Origin: Candidatus Nanopelagicales bacterium
GTDB taxonomy: Bacteria > Actinomycetota > Actinomycetes > S36-B12 > UBA5976
Assembly (NCBI GenBank): GCA_023257525.1
Contig: JALRCB010000061.1
Span: forward strand, 1-5,882
Reading direction: 5' to 3'
DNA: 5,882 nucleotides
Made by a program: the position numbers and the translations under genes. Below are positions 1 to 5,882 of the stretch, piece by piece. Position 1 is the first letter of the stretch. Each line of letters starts with the position of its first letter. The notes beneath the pieces are model-generated. The model saw nothing but the letters and a program-made list of their open reading frames with translations, did no database searches and had not been told where the DNA came from.

Positions 1-2151
1 TATGAAAACATTGCAATTCAAAAAGCTTCAATGCGTAGGTATGCCTGCTCTTTTGACTGGGATCGTGTCTTAAACACTTGTGACCCGGAGTACTACCAAT
101 GGAACCAATGGTTCTTCTTGCAAATGTATGAACGCGGACTGGCTTACCGAAAAGATTCTGCAGTTAACTGGTGCCCATCGTGTCAGACAGTTCTTGCTAA
201 CGAGCAAGTTGTCGGTGGCGAATGTGAACGTTGCGACTCTGCAGTAACTAAAAAGAAACTGAATCAGTGGTATTTCAAGATCACAGATTACGCTGATCGC
301 CTACTTGATGACATGAAGGAACTTGAGGGCCAGTGGCCAGAAAAAGTTCTCTTGATGCAGCGCAACTGGATTGGTAGATCTCAAGGCGCCGAAGTTAGTT
401 TTGAAATCGAAGGTCGTGACGAATCTGTAGTTGTTTACACAACTCGACCTGACACTTTGTATGGTGCAACGTTCTTCGTTGTAGCGGTTGACTCGGCGCT
501 TGCTGCTGAACTGGCAGAGGGCACAGAAAGTGAATCTGCATTCCAGGAGTATTTGGAAAAAGTTAAGGCAACTAGCGACATGGATCGCTTGGCAACTGAC
601 CGACCAAAGTCTGGCGTTTTCTTAAATCGCTATGCCATCAATCCAGTTAATGGTGAGCGCCTTCAGATTTGGGCAAGTGACTATGTGCTTGCTGATTACG
701 GAACTGGCGCGATCATGGCCGTGCCTGCGCACGATCAGCGTGACCTTGATTTTGCGAAAGCATTCGATTTACCAATTCGTGTTGTCGTTGAATCTGAAAC
801 AGATCCTTCAGTAACAGGTGAAGCGACCGCAGATGATGGCGCACACGTTAACTCCGGAAGCCTTGATGGACTTGGTAAAGCTGACGCGATCGCAAAGATC
901 ATCTCCGAACTTGAAGCCAAGAAACTTGGTAAGCCGGCCACTAACTATCGCCTTCGCGACTGGTTAATTTCTCGTCAACGTTTCTGGGGAACTCCAATTC
1001 CAATCATTCATTGCCCAGCGTGTGGCGAAGTGCCAGTACCGCTGGATCAACTGCCAGTTAAATTGCCAGATGCTGCTGGACTTGATCTAGCACCTAAGGG
1101 AACGTCACCGCTTGGCGCAGCTGATGAGTGGGCAAATGTGCCATGTCCAAAGTGCGCTGGTCCTGCACGACGTGATGCTGACACCATGGACACTTTCGTT
1201 GATTCATCTTGGTACTACATGCGTTATCTGAATCCGCAACTAAGTACTGCGCCGTTTGATCCAGACCAGGCCAAGAAGTGGCTACCAATCGACCAGTACG
1301 TCGGTGGCGTCACGCACGCAATCTTGCACTTGCTTTACAGCCGATTCTTTACCAAGGTCATGTACGACATGGGCATGGTTGATTTCGTTGAACCTTTCAA
1401 GCGCTTACTGAATCAAGGCATGGTCCAGATGGATGGATCTGCAATGAGTAAGAGCCGTGGCAACTTAGTAAAACTTAGTGATGAGTTAAATGACCATGGT
1501 GTAGATGCGATTCGCCTTGCCATGGTTTTCTCCGGCCCACCTGAAGACGATGTTGACTGGGCGGATGTCTCGCCAAGTGGTGCAAAGAAGTTCTTGGCTC
1601 GCGCTTACCGCCTTGCTGGTGATGTGAATAGCGAACCGGGTTGTGACTTCACTACTGGTGATCTTGCACTTCGCAAAGCCACTCACAAAGCGTTAAACGA
1701 TGCCCAACTTGCCGTTGAGACTTACCGCTTCAACGTTGCCGTGGCTCGCACCATGGAATTAGTTAACGTAACTCGTAAAGCAATCGATTCAGGTTGCGGC
1801 CCAACTGATCCGGCAGCTCGCGAAGCAACTGAAGCCGTTGCAATCATGCTTTCGTTGGTTGCGCCTTACACCGCTGAAGAGATGTGGGAACGACTTGGCC
1901 ACAAGCCAACTGTTGCGCTTGCTCCTTGGCCAGAAGTTGATCCAAAACTTTTGGTTGAAGATTCAGTGCAGTGCGTTATTCAAGTAAATGGAAAAATCAA
2001 AGAGCGCTTAGAGATTCCACCAAGTATCACGGAAGATGAAATGCGGGAATTGGCAATGAGCCAGGCATCTGTAATTGAAGCCATTGCGGGTCAGAACATC
2101 AAGGTAGTTGTGGTCAAGCCGCCAAAGCTCGTAAACATAGTGCTCGGATAA
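1..2151 (+). CDS. leuS: Leucyl-tRNA synthetase (LeuRS), 5'-truncated by the window edge
   Basis: Cytoplasmic class Ia aminoacyl-tRNA synthetase that charges tRNA-Leu with leucine using ATP and hydrolyses mischarged tRNA. The frame is open from base 1, so the ATG at 31 is internal. By alignment from memory with the E. coli enzyme, about 105 N-terminal residues including the HIGH motif lie upstream, giving about 820 residues in total. Seen in order: a first zinc-type Cys4 knot (CPSC at 172-183, CERC at 223-234); the CP1 editing domain with the threonine-rich TTRPDT (439-456) and GTGAIMAVPAHDQRD (700-744), whose last Asp matches the amino-group-binding editing residue; a second Cys4 knot (CPAC at 1012-1023, CPKC at 1144-1155); DQYVGG and HAILHLLYSRFF in the catalytic core; a KMSKS loop reading AMSKS (1441-1455); the anticodon-binding helical domain (VAPYTAEEMWERLG); and the small C-terminal domain. 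The leucine-specific insertion found before KMSKS in E. coli is absent. Stop is TAA, 3 nt before degV. Confidence 0.98.
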   Translation, partial: YENIAIQKASMRRYACSFDWDRVLNTCDPEYYQWNQWFFLQMYERGLAYRKDSAVNWCPSCQTVLANEQVVGGECERCDSAVTKKKLNQWYFKITDYADRLLDDMKELEGQWPEKVLLMQRNWIGRSQGAEVSFEIEGRDESVVVYTTRPDTLYGATFFVVAVDSALAAELAEGTESESAFQEYLEKVKATSDMDRLATDRPKSGVFLNRYAINPVNGERLQIWASDYVLADYGTGAIMAVPAHDQRDLDFAKAFDLPIRVVVESETDPSVTGEATADDGAHVNSGSLDGLGKADAIAKIISELEAKKLGKPATNYRLRDWLISRQRFWGTPIPIIHCPACGEVPVPLDQLPVKLPDAAGLDLAPKGTSPLGAADEWANVPCPKCAGPARRDADTMDTFVDSSWYYMRYLNPQLSTAPFDPDQAKKWLPIDQYVGGVTHAILHLLYSRFFTKVMYDMGMVDFVEPFKRLLNQGMVQMDGSAMSKSRGNLVKLSDELNDHGVDAIRLAMVFSGPPEDDVDWADVSPSGAKKFLARAYRLAGDVNSEPGCDFTTGDLALRKATHKALNDAQLAVETYRFNVAVARTMELVNVTRKAIDSGCGPTDPAAREATEAVAIMLSLVAPYTAEEMWERLGHKPTVALAPWPEVDPKLLVEDSVQCVIQVNGKIKERLEIPPSITEDEMRELAMSQASVIEAIAGQNIKVVVVKPPKLVNIVLG

Positions 2152-2157
2152 CTAATG
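2146..2157 (+). promoter_or_regulatory. leuS-degV junction, likely translational coupling
   Basis: The last leuS sense codon GGA is followed by TAA, a single CTA triplet and the degV ATG, so both genes share one reading frame. The only candidate Shine-Dalgarno is GGA at 2146-2148, six bases from the start. No room exists for a promoter or terminator outside coding sequence. Re-initiation by ribosomes finishing leuS is the simplest reading; this is inferred from spacing. Confidence 0.45.
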
Positions 2158-2991
2158 TCTGTTGGCATAGTCACTGACTCAACTTGCTACTTACCTGCTG
2201 AAGTAATTGCAGAACTTGGCATAGAAGTTGTGCCACTTCAAGTAATTAGTAACGGTGTTGCCTTCAATGAGGTTGGTGGCATAACTGTTGATGAAGTTGC
2301 CGCTGCATTACGAAGCGGTAAGTCAGTAACTACATCACGTCCTAACCCCGAAGTTTTTGTTGCAGCTTATGAAAAACTACATAACGCTGGTCATGAATCA
2401 ATAGTTAGCGTGCATTTGTCTAGCGAGTTATCTGGAACTTACGAATCAGCCGTGCTGGCCAGTCGAAAAGTAGATTTTAAGGTTGACGTTGTTGACTCGC
2501 GAGGAATTGCAATGATGCTTGGATTCGCAGTCCAAGCTGGCGCAAAGCTGGCAAACTCGGGCGGCAGTCACGCTGATGTTCTTGATTTGATCCAACGCAA
2601 ATGCGCTGGCGCTTCCATTATTTTTTACGTTGACTCACTTGAGTTCCTTGAAAAAGGCGGGCGCATAACTGCAATGCAGGCCAAAATGGGCGCTTCGATG
2701 AATCTCAAGCCACTTCTTCACATGATCAATGGCAAAGTTGAGCAGCAGGAATTAGTAAGGTCCAGTGAAAAATCAATCGCACGAATGATTGAAATTGTTG
2801 GGGCAGCGGCCCGGATTAAGTCTGAGATCGCAATACATCATGTCGAAGCACTCGATGCGGCTAACAGCGTTGCCCAGCAGCTCAAAGTGTTAACTGGAAT
2901 AGCGACGATTTCAGTAACGAGTGCCGGCGCAGTTGTTGGAACCCACGTTGGCCCTGGAGCCTTAGCTGTCGTAATAAGTCCACAGGTTTAG
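2155..2991 (+). CDS. DegV family fatty-acid-binding protein (FakB-like)
   Basis: 278 residues, the usual length for the family. DegV/FakB proteins bind one fatty acid in a buried pocket. FakB members present it to the kinase FakA, which makes acyl-phosphate for phospholipid synthesis; this role is known for relatives and inferred here. Motifs seen: N-terminal IVTDST (5-10), TSRP (60-63), HLSSELSGTY (87-96) with the Ser/Thr residues that hold the carboxylate, a VVDS segment (112-115), YVDSLEFLEKGGRI (158-171), and the C-terminal GTHVGPGALAV (262-272) with His264. No signal peptide or membrane helix, so cytoplasmic. ATG 2155 is chosen because the family begins almost directly with the beta strand leading into TDST. 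It lies 3 nt after the leuS stop with only a weak GGA as ribosome site, which suggests coupling to leuS translation. No FakA (Dak2-domain) gene is in the window. The ligand cannot be read from the sequence. Confidence 0.95.
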   Translation: MSVGIVTDSTCYLPAEVIAELGIEVVPLQVISNGVAFNEVGGITVDEVAAALRSGKSVTTSRPNPEVFVAAYEKLHNAGHESIVSVHLSSELSGTYESAVLASRKVDFKVDVVDSRGIAMMLGFAVQAGAKLANSGGSHADVLDLIQRKCAGASIIFYVDSLEFLEKGGRITAMQAKMGASMNLKPLLHMINGKVEQQELVRSSEKSIARMIEIVGAAARIKSEIAIHHVEALDAANSVAQQLKVLTGIATISVTSAGAVVGTHVGPGALAVVISPQV

Positions 2992-3026
2992 TTACCCCAC
3001 AATTTAGGGCACACTGGGATTTCCAC

Positions 3027-3045
3027 GACCCTGATTACTAGGGTC
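3027..3045 (+). promoter_or_regulatory. Short hairpin directly upstream of comEA
   Basis: GACCCT (3027-3032) is perfectly complementary to AGGGTC (3040-3045), and G3033 can pair with T3039 as a wobble, giving a 7-bp stem with a 5-base loop. The hairpin ends six bases before the comEA ATG. Its right arm contains AGGG, the only purine-rich stretch at Shine-Dalgarno distance (8 bases), so folding would hide the ribosome site if that site is used. No T-run follows, so it does not look like an intrinsic terminator. It could also be chance in a 60-nt gap. Confidence 0.35.
3039..3044 (+). promoter_or_regulatory. Possible -10 element for a leaderless comEA transcript
   Basis: TAGGGT fits the actinobacterial TANNNT -10 pattern and ends seven bases before the comEA ATG, the distance at which transcription would start on or next to the A of the start codon. 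Leaderless mRNAs are common in Actinobacteria, and the lack of a good Shine-Dalgarno agrees with this. No recognisable -35 hexamer lies near 3016-3021. The element overlaps the right arm of the hairpin, so the two readings compete. Confidence 0.3.
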
Positions 3046-3051
3046 CAAAAC

Positions 3052-3744
3052 ATGCAGCTATTCAACAAACCCAAAGTTCAAGTTTCAGTAACTGCATCTG
3101 AACGCCTCGCAAAACTTTTGGGTGGCCGACCCGAGCACTTGCCAGCAACTGAGTCTGCTCAAGTTTTGGTTACTCCACCACCACAGGCAATCAATCCAAT
3201 CCTGAAGATCGTCATCGTCGCAGTACTAGTAACTGCTGGCTTAGTTTGGTTAAACCGACCAGCTCCAGTTGCGGTGCCAGAAGTAGCCAGTCCTGGAATT
3301 CCAATCACAGTAAATAGCAGCACTGCCGTTTCTCCTCAAGGAATTGATCAAATAGTTGTTGACGTAAAGGGAGATGTTCAAACTCCCGGACTTGTAACGC
3401 TTCCGGCGGGAGCAAGAGTTGCAGATGCGATTGCTGCTGCCGGGGGCGTAATTCCAAGTGCAGACGTGACCTCAATTAATTTGGCAGAAAGATTGTCCGA
3501 TGGCCAAATGATTTTCATCGGCAATGCTCAATCAATGCAGTTAAGTTCGGATCCCCGAATAAACCTAAATCTTGCAACCGAGGCGGAGTTAGATTCATTG
3601 CCTGGAGTAGGACCAGTTATGGCTGGTCGAATAATTGCTTGGCGCGAATCTAATCAACGGTTTCATTCCATCGAAGAGTTGCAAGAAGTTCCTGGCATTG
3701 GACCGAAAGTTTTTGCGAACTTAAAAGCACTTGTTCGAATTTAA
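3052..3744 (+). CDS. comEA: Competence protein ComEA, membrane-anchored DNA receptor
   Basis: 230 residues. ComEA binds double-stranded DNA outside the cytoplasmic membrane and hands it to the ComEC channel during natural transformation. Seen in order: a cytoplasmic N-terminal segment (1-46) ending in a proline patch (TPPPQ); one transmembrane helix (about 49-67, rich in I, V, L); an alanine/proline/valine/serine linker (68-100); an SLBB (soluble-ligand-binding beta-grasp) domain (about 101-156, VDVKGDVQTPGLVTLPAG onward); then the ComEA-type helix-hairpin-helix DNA-binding domain (170-230) with both hairpins, LPGVGP (183-188) and VPGIGP (213-218), preceded by INLNLATEAEL. The domain set is complete. 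There is no cleavable signal peptide; the helix acts as an anchor with the C-terminus outside. ATG 3052 is the only start that keeps the N-terminal segment, which is longer than in Bacillus but usual for actinobacterial homologues as I recall them. comEC follows with no gap. Confidence 0.94.
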   Translation: MQLFNKPKVQVSVTASERLAKLLGGRPEHLPATESAQVLVTPPPQAINPILKIVIVAVLVTAGLVWLNRPAPVAVPEVASPGIPITVNSSTAVSPQGIDQIVVDVKGDVQTPGLVTLPAGARVADAIAAAGGVIPSADVTSINLAERLSDGQMIFIGNAQSMQLSSDPRINLNLATEAELDSLPGVGPVMAGRIIAWRESNQRFHSIEELQEVPGIGPKVFANLKALVRI

Positions 3745-3747
3745 GTG
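3742..3747 (+). promoter_or_regulatory. comEA stop / comEC start abutment (TAA-GTG), in frame
   Basis: The comEA stop TAA (3742-3744) is followed immediately by the comEC start GTG (3745-3747), and both genes use the same frame. No Shine-Dalgarno is visible in the preceding AT-rich bases, so comEC is probably translated by ribosomes that terminate on comEA and re-initiate. Because no frame change is needed, rare readthrough of the single stop would yield a ComEA-ComEC fusion. Confidence 0.5.
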
Positions 3748-5882
3748 GACTTTCGACTCAGTTCCTTAGCTGTCGCTACCTGGCTTTCAGCGGCAATTGT
3801 CATCACGTCTGTGGGACTAGCTAATCCCGTCTGGGTTAGCGCATTGTGTGCGACTTTTATCTTGGTGGCTCGAGTTTTCATCCAAAAGTTTTCAAGCGAT
3901 GCGATCGAGACCAAGACACTTCTAGCCATGATTCTGCTCGGCACCTTACTTGGGACTGGCATTGCGGCACTTCGGATTTTGCCGCTTACAACAGGTCCGA
4001 TTGCGCAAGCAAGCGAATCAAACTCTGTGGTGTCAGGAATCGCAACGATCACCTCAGACCCAGTAGTCACGCACAGCAAAGAAGCCTTGAACTGGAATGA
4101 TCGCAAACTCTTACGGATTACATTGCGAATTGATACTTTGACTGCGCGAGGCAAAACCTTCAATGTCGGATCGCCTGTCATGTCATTCATCACAGATCCA
4201 GAACTGATTGCAATTGCCGAGAATTACATTCCAGGACAGCGATTTGAGTTTTCCGGAAAACTATCGCCAGCTCCGCTTGGGAAACCATTTGCCGGATATC
4301 TCAAACTCTTGGAGCCGCCAGTTCTTATTCAGTCGGCACCTCGATATCAAATGTTGGCAGCTAACCTGCGAAGTGGATTACATGAGTCACTGCGATTCAG
4401 TTCCGATGCTGCGCAAGGACTAGTGCCAGGTCTAGCGCTAGGGGATAGTTCGGCATTAAAGCCTGAGTTGGCCAATCAAATGAAAGCTGCCGGACTTACC
4501 CACCTAATTGCAGTGTCTGGAACAAACGTCACACTGTTAATTGTTGTAGTACTTGCCGTGCTACGCGGGTTTCGAGTTAATCGAAATTGGCAATACTTCG
4601 CTACCGTTATTGCGCTGCTTGCATTTGTAGTTTTAGTTAGGCCACAACCAAGCGTGCTCCGAGCGACCGTCATGGGACTAGTTGCTTTGGCTGCAACTTA
4701 TTCCAAATCGAATCGATCTCCAGTGCCAGCATTAAGCGTTGCGGTAATTGCCTTAGTTGCTTTGGATCCCTGGTTAGCATTGTCTTACGGCTTTGCGCTT
4801 TCCGTTGCCGCAACGACAGGTCTAATTCTTTGGGTTAATCGAATCCAAACTTTTTTGGATCGTACGATTCCAAAGCGAGTGCCACTTTGGATAATCCAAA
4901 CCTTAACCGTGACCATTGCAGCCCAATTTTCAGTGTTCCCAATTTTGGTGGCACTTGGATCACCGATTTCCTTAAGTTCAATTCCCGCAAACATGTTGGC
5001 AGTTCCGCTTGCTGGTCCAGCTATGGTTCTGGGATTACTAGCAGCCTTAGTGACTCCGTTGTCACAGGTTCTTGGGACTGCCATTGCCTGGGTTGCCGGT
5101 TGCTTTGCTCATTTGATTGCAATCGTGGCGCAATTTAGTGCAGCAATAGATTGGCTAGTAATTCCATGGCAGGCTGGAAAATTCGGGATTGCCTTAGCGT
5201 TACTTTCAGTATCAGGTGTCGTGCAAGTTGGTTTAGCCTGGCGGCGACTAACTGCGATGCAGCAAAGCCAGTCAGTCTCCATAGTTCTAGCCGCACTTGT
5301 ACTGCTCTGGGTGAACCCCTCATTTACTTTGAAACAATGGCCAGTTCCCAATTGGGTAATGGTTTCTTGCGATGTTGGACAAGGCGATGCAACTGTTATT
5401 CGCGTCGGGCGAAATGAAGCCGTGGTTGTAGATGTTGGCGGAGACGCAAAAGCAATTGATAGATGTCTAAGTGACCTACACATCAAGCGAATTCCAGTTT
5501 TGCTCTTGACACACTTTCACGCAGATCATGTCGGAGGACTGGAAGGCGCAATTGGTAATCGCGAGGTTGGCCAGATTCGGGTCAGTCCACTCAATGACCC
5601 ACCAAGTACCACCGAATTTGTAAATGATGTTTTAGCCAGGTTGAATCAGAAATCAACTGTCATGACTTATCCAGAGCGATTTGTAATCAATGGTGTTTCA
5701 TTTACTTGCATTTGGCCAAGTGAATTGATCCTGGGCCAGGGCAGTGATGCTAATAATGCCAGCGTGGCAATCGCTGTTGAAGTAAATGGCATTTCCATAC
5801 TCCTGGCAGGCGACATAGAACCACCAGTTCAGGAAAAGATTTTTAGAGACCTGCCTGCAATTGACTTTGATGTCATCAAAGT
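3745..5882 (+). CDS. comEC: ComEC/Rec2 DNA-uptake channel, 3'-truncated by the window edge
   Basis: Polytopic inner-membrane protein that conducts one DNA strand into the cell during transformation. The frame is open for 712 full codons from GTG 3745 to the right edge; the family is usually about 750-800 residues, so only the C-terminal end is missing. Seen in order: two to three N-terminal helices (about 5-25, 28-47, 58-77); a soluble DUF4131/OB-fold-like region (about 94-197); the Competence domain with GLTHLIAVSGTNVTLL (250-265), RPQPSVLRATVMG (299-311) and a long run of hydrophobic helices to about 526; then a metallo-beta-lactamase domain with DVGQGD (543-548), VVDVGGD (561-567), the metal ligands of THFHADHVGG (H590, H592, D594, H595), NNASVAI (670-676) and LLAGDIE (686-692, D690). 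The final HHGS-type motif expected after DFDVIK lies just outside. In relatives this domain is proposed to degrade the non-transported strand. GTG 3745 is chosen because the D-x-R-L start resembles actinobacterial homologues. No frameshift seen. Confidence 0.96.
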   Translation, partial: MDFRLSSLAVATWLSAAIVITSVGLANPVWVSALCATFILVARVFIQKFSSDAIETKTLLAMILLGTLLGTGIAALRILPLTTGPIAQASESNSVVSGIATITSDPVVTHSKEALNWNDRKLLRITLRIDTLTARGKTFNVGSPVMSFITDPELIAIAENYIPGQRFEFSGKLSPAPLGKPFAGYLKLLEPPVLIQSAPRYQMLAANLRSGLHESLRFSSDAAQGLVPGLALGDSSALKPELANQMKAAGLTHLIAVSGTNVTLLIVVVLAVLRGFRVNRNWQYFATVIALLAFVVLVRPQPSVLRATVMGLVALAATYSKSNRSPVPALSVAVIALVALDPWLALSYGFALSVAATTGLILWVNRIQTFLDRTIPKRVPLWIIQTLTVTIAAQFSVFPILVALGSPISLSSIPANMLAVPLAGPAMVLGLLAALVTPLSQVLGTAIAWVAGCFAHLIAIVAQFSAAIDWLVIPWQAGKFGIALALLSVSGVVQVGLAWRRLTAMQQSQSVSIVLAALVLLWVNPSFTLKQWPVPNWVMVSCDVGQGDATVIRVGRNEAVVVDVGGDAKAIDRCLSDLHIKRIPVLLLTHFHADHVGGLEGAIGNREVGQIRVSPLNDPPSTTEFVNDVLARLNQKSTVMTYPERFVINGVSFTCIWPSELILGQGSDANNASVAIAVEVNGISILLAGDIEPPVQEKIFRDLPAIDFDVIK

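Noticed and set aside
31..33. ATG at 31 as the true leuS start
   Set aside because: The frame is open to base 1 and the residues before it (YENIAIQ) match conserved LeuRS sequence (E. coli has YDNIA at this point), so the gene begins upstream of the window.
2155..2991. Reading DegV as a regulator of degradative enzymes
   Set aside because: The family name is historical. The motifs are those of fatty-acid-binding proteins and there is no DNA-binding domain.
2996..3018. Second small inverted match in the degV-comEA gap (CCCA at 2996-2999 with TGGG at 3015-3018)
   Set aside because: Only four base pairs with a 15-base loop; expected by chance and not reported as a structure.
3027..3045. Intrinsic terminator between degV and comEA
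   Set aside because: The stem is followed by CAAAAC rather than a T-run and ends six bases from the comEA start, so termination here is unlikely.
3741..4193. 150-codon antisense open frame opposite the start of comEC
   Set aside because: It lies opposite a clear ComEC reading frame, its translation has no recognisable motif, and it starts without a ribosome site. It is a shadow of comEC.
3846..4423. Short sense-strand open frames in other frames (3846-4100, 4208-4423)
   Set aside because: They overlap comEC, whose frame is open throughout from 3745 and carries the conserved family motifs; these frames have none.
5109..5486. 125-codon antisense open frame opposite the end of the ComEC membrane region and the start of the metallo-beta-lactamase domain
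   Set aside because: The translation is rich in Ser, Thr, Cys and Arg, as expected for the complement of a membrane-protein gene, and has no domain. Sense-strand motifs explain this region.

Overview
The window carries four protein genes, all on the + strand and tightly packed: the 3' six-sevenths of leuS (leucyl-tRNA synthetase), a complete degV-family fatty-acid-binding protein gene, a complete comEA (DNA receptor of the competence uptake machinery), and most of comEC/rec2 (the DNA-uptake channel with a metallo-beta-lactamase domain), which runs off the right edge. No RNA gene, mobile element, CRISPR array, long repeat or frameshift was seen. The only non-coding stretch longer than 3 bases is the 60-nt gap 2992-3051 before comEA.

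Organism: leuS-degV-comEA-comEC is a gene order I know from Actinobacteria, where holA and rpsT often follow. The proteins look actinobacterial (DegV, a ComEA with a long cytoplasmic N-terminus, a ComEC starting with a D-x-R-L segment). Base composition is moderate, judged by eye at mid-40s percent G+C and not computed. This is far below Streptomyces or Mycobacterium and would fit a low-GC, streamlined freshwater actinobacterium (acI/Nanopelagicales type). That placement is an inference.

Layout: 1-2151 leuS (its start and HIGH motif lie left of the window); 2155-2991 degV, 3 nt after the leuS stop; 2992-3051 a gap with a 7-bp hairpin and a possible leaderless -10 element against the comEA start; 3052-3744 comEA; 3745-5882 comEC, whose GTG start directly follows the comEA stop codon in the same frame. 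The spacing suggests two translationally coupled pairs (leuS-degV and comEA-comEC), possibly one transcript with an internal promoter before comEA.

Function: ComEA binds incoming double-stranded DNA outside the membrane and ComEC passes a single strand inward, so these two genes form the membrane part of a natural-transformation system. LeuRS is a translation enzyme. DegV/FakB proteins deliver fatty acids to a kinase (FakA) for phospholipid synthesis. Nothing links the latter two mechanistically to DNA uptake. I found no convincing undescribed system. The points most worth a second look are the regulatory architecture at the comEA start and the in-frame stop-start junction between comEA and comEC.
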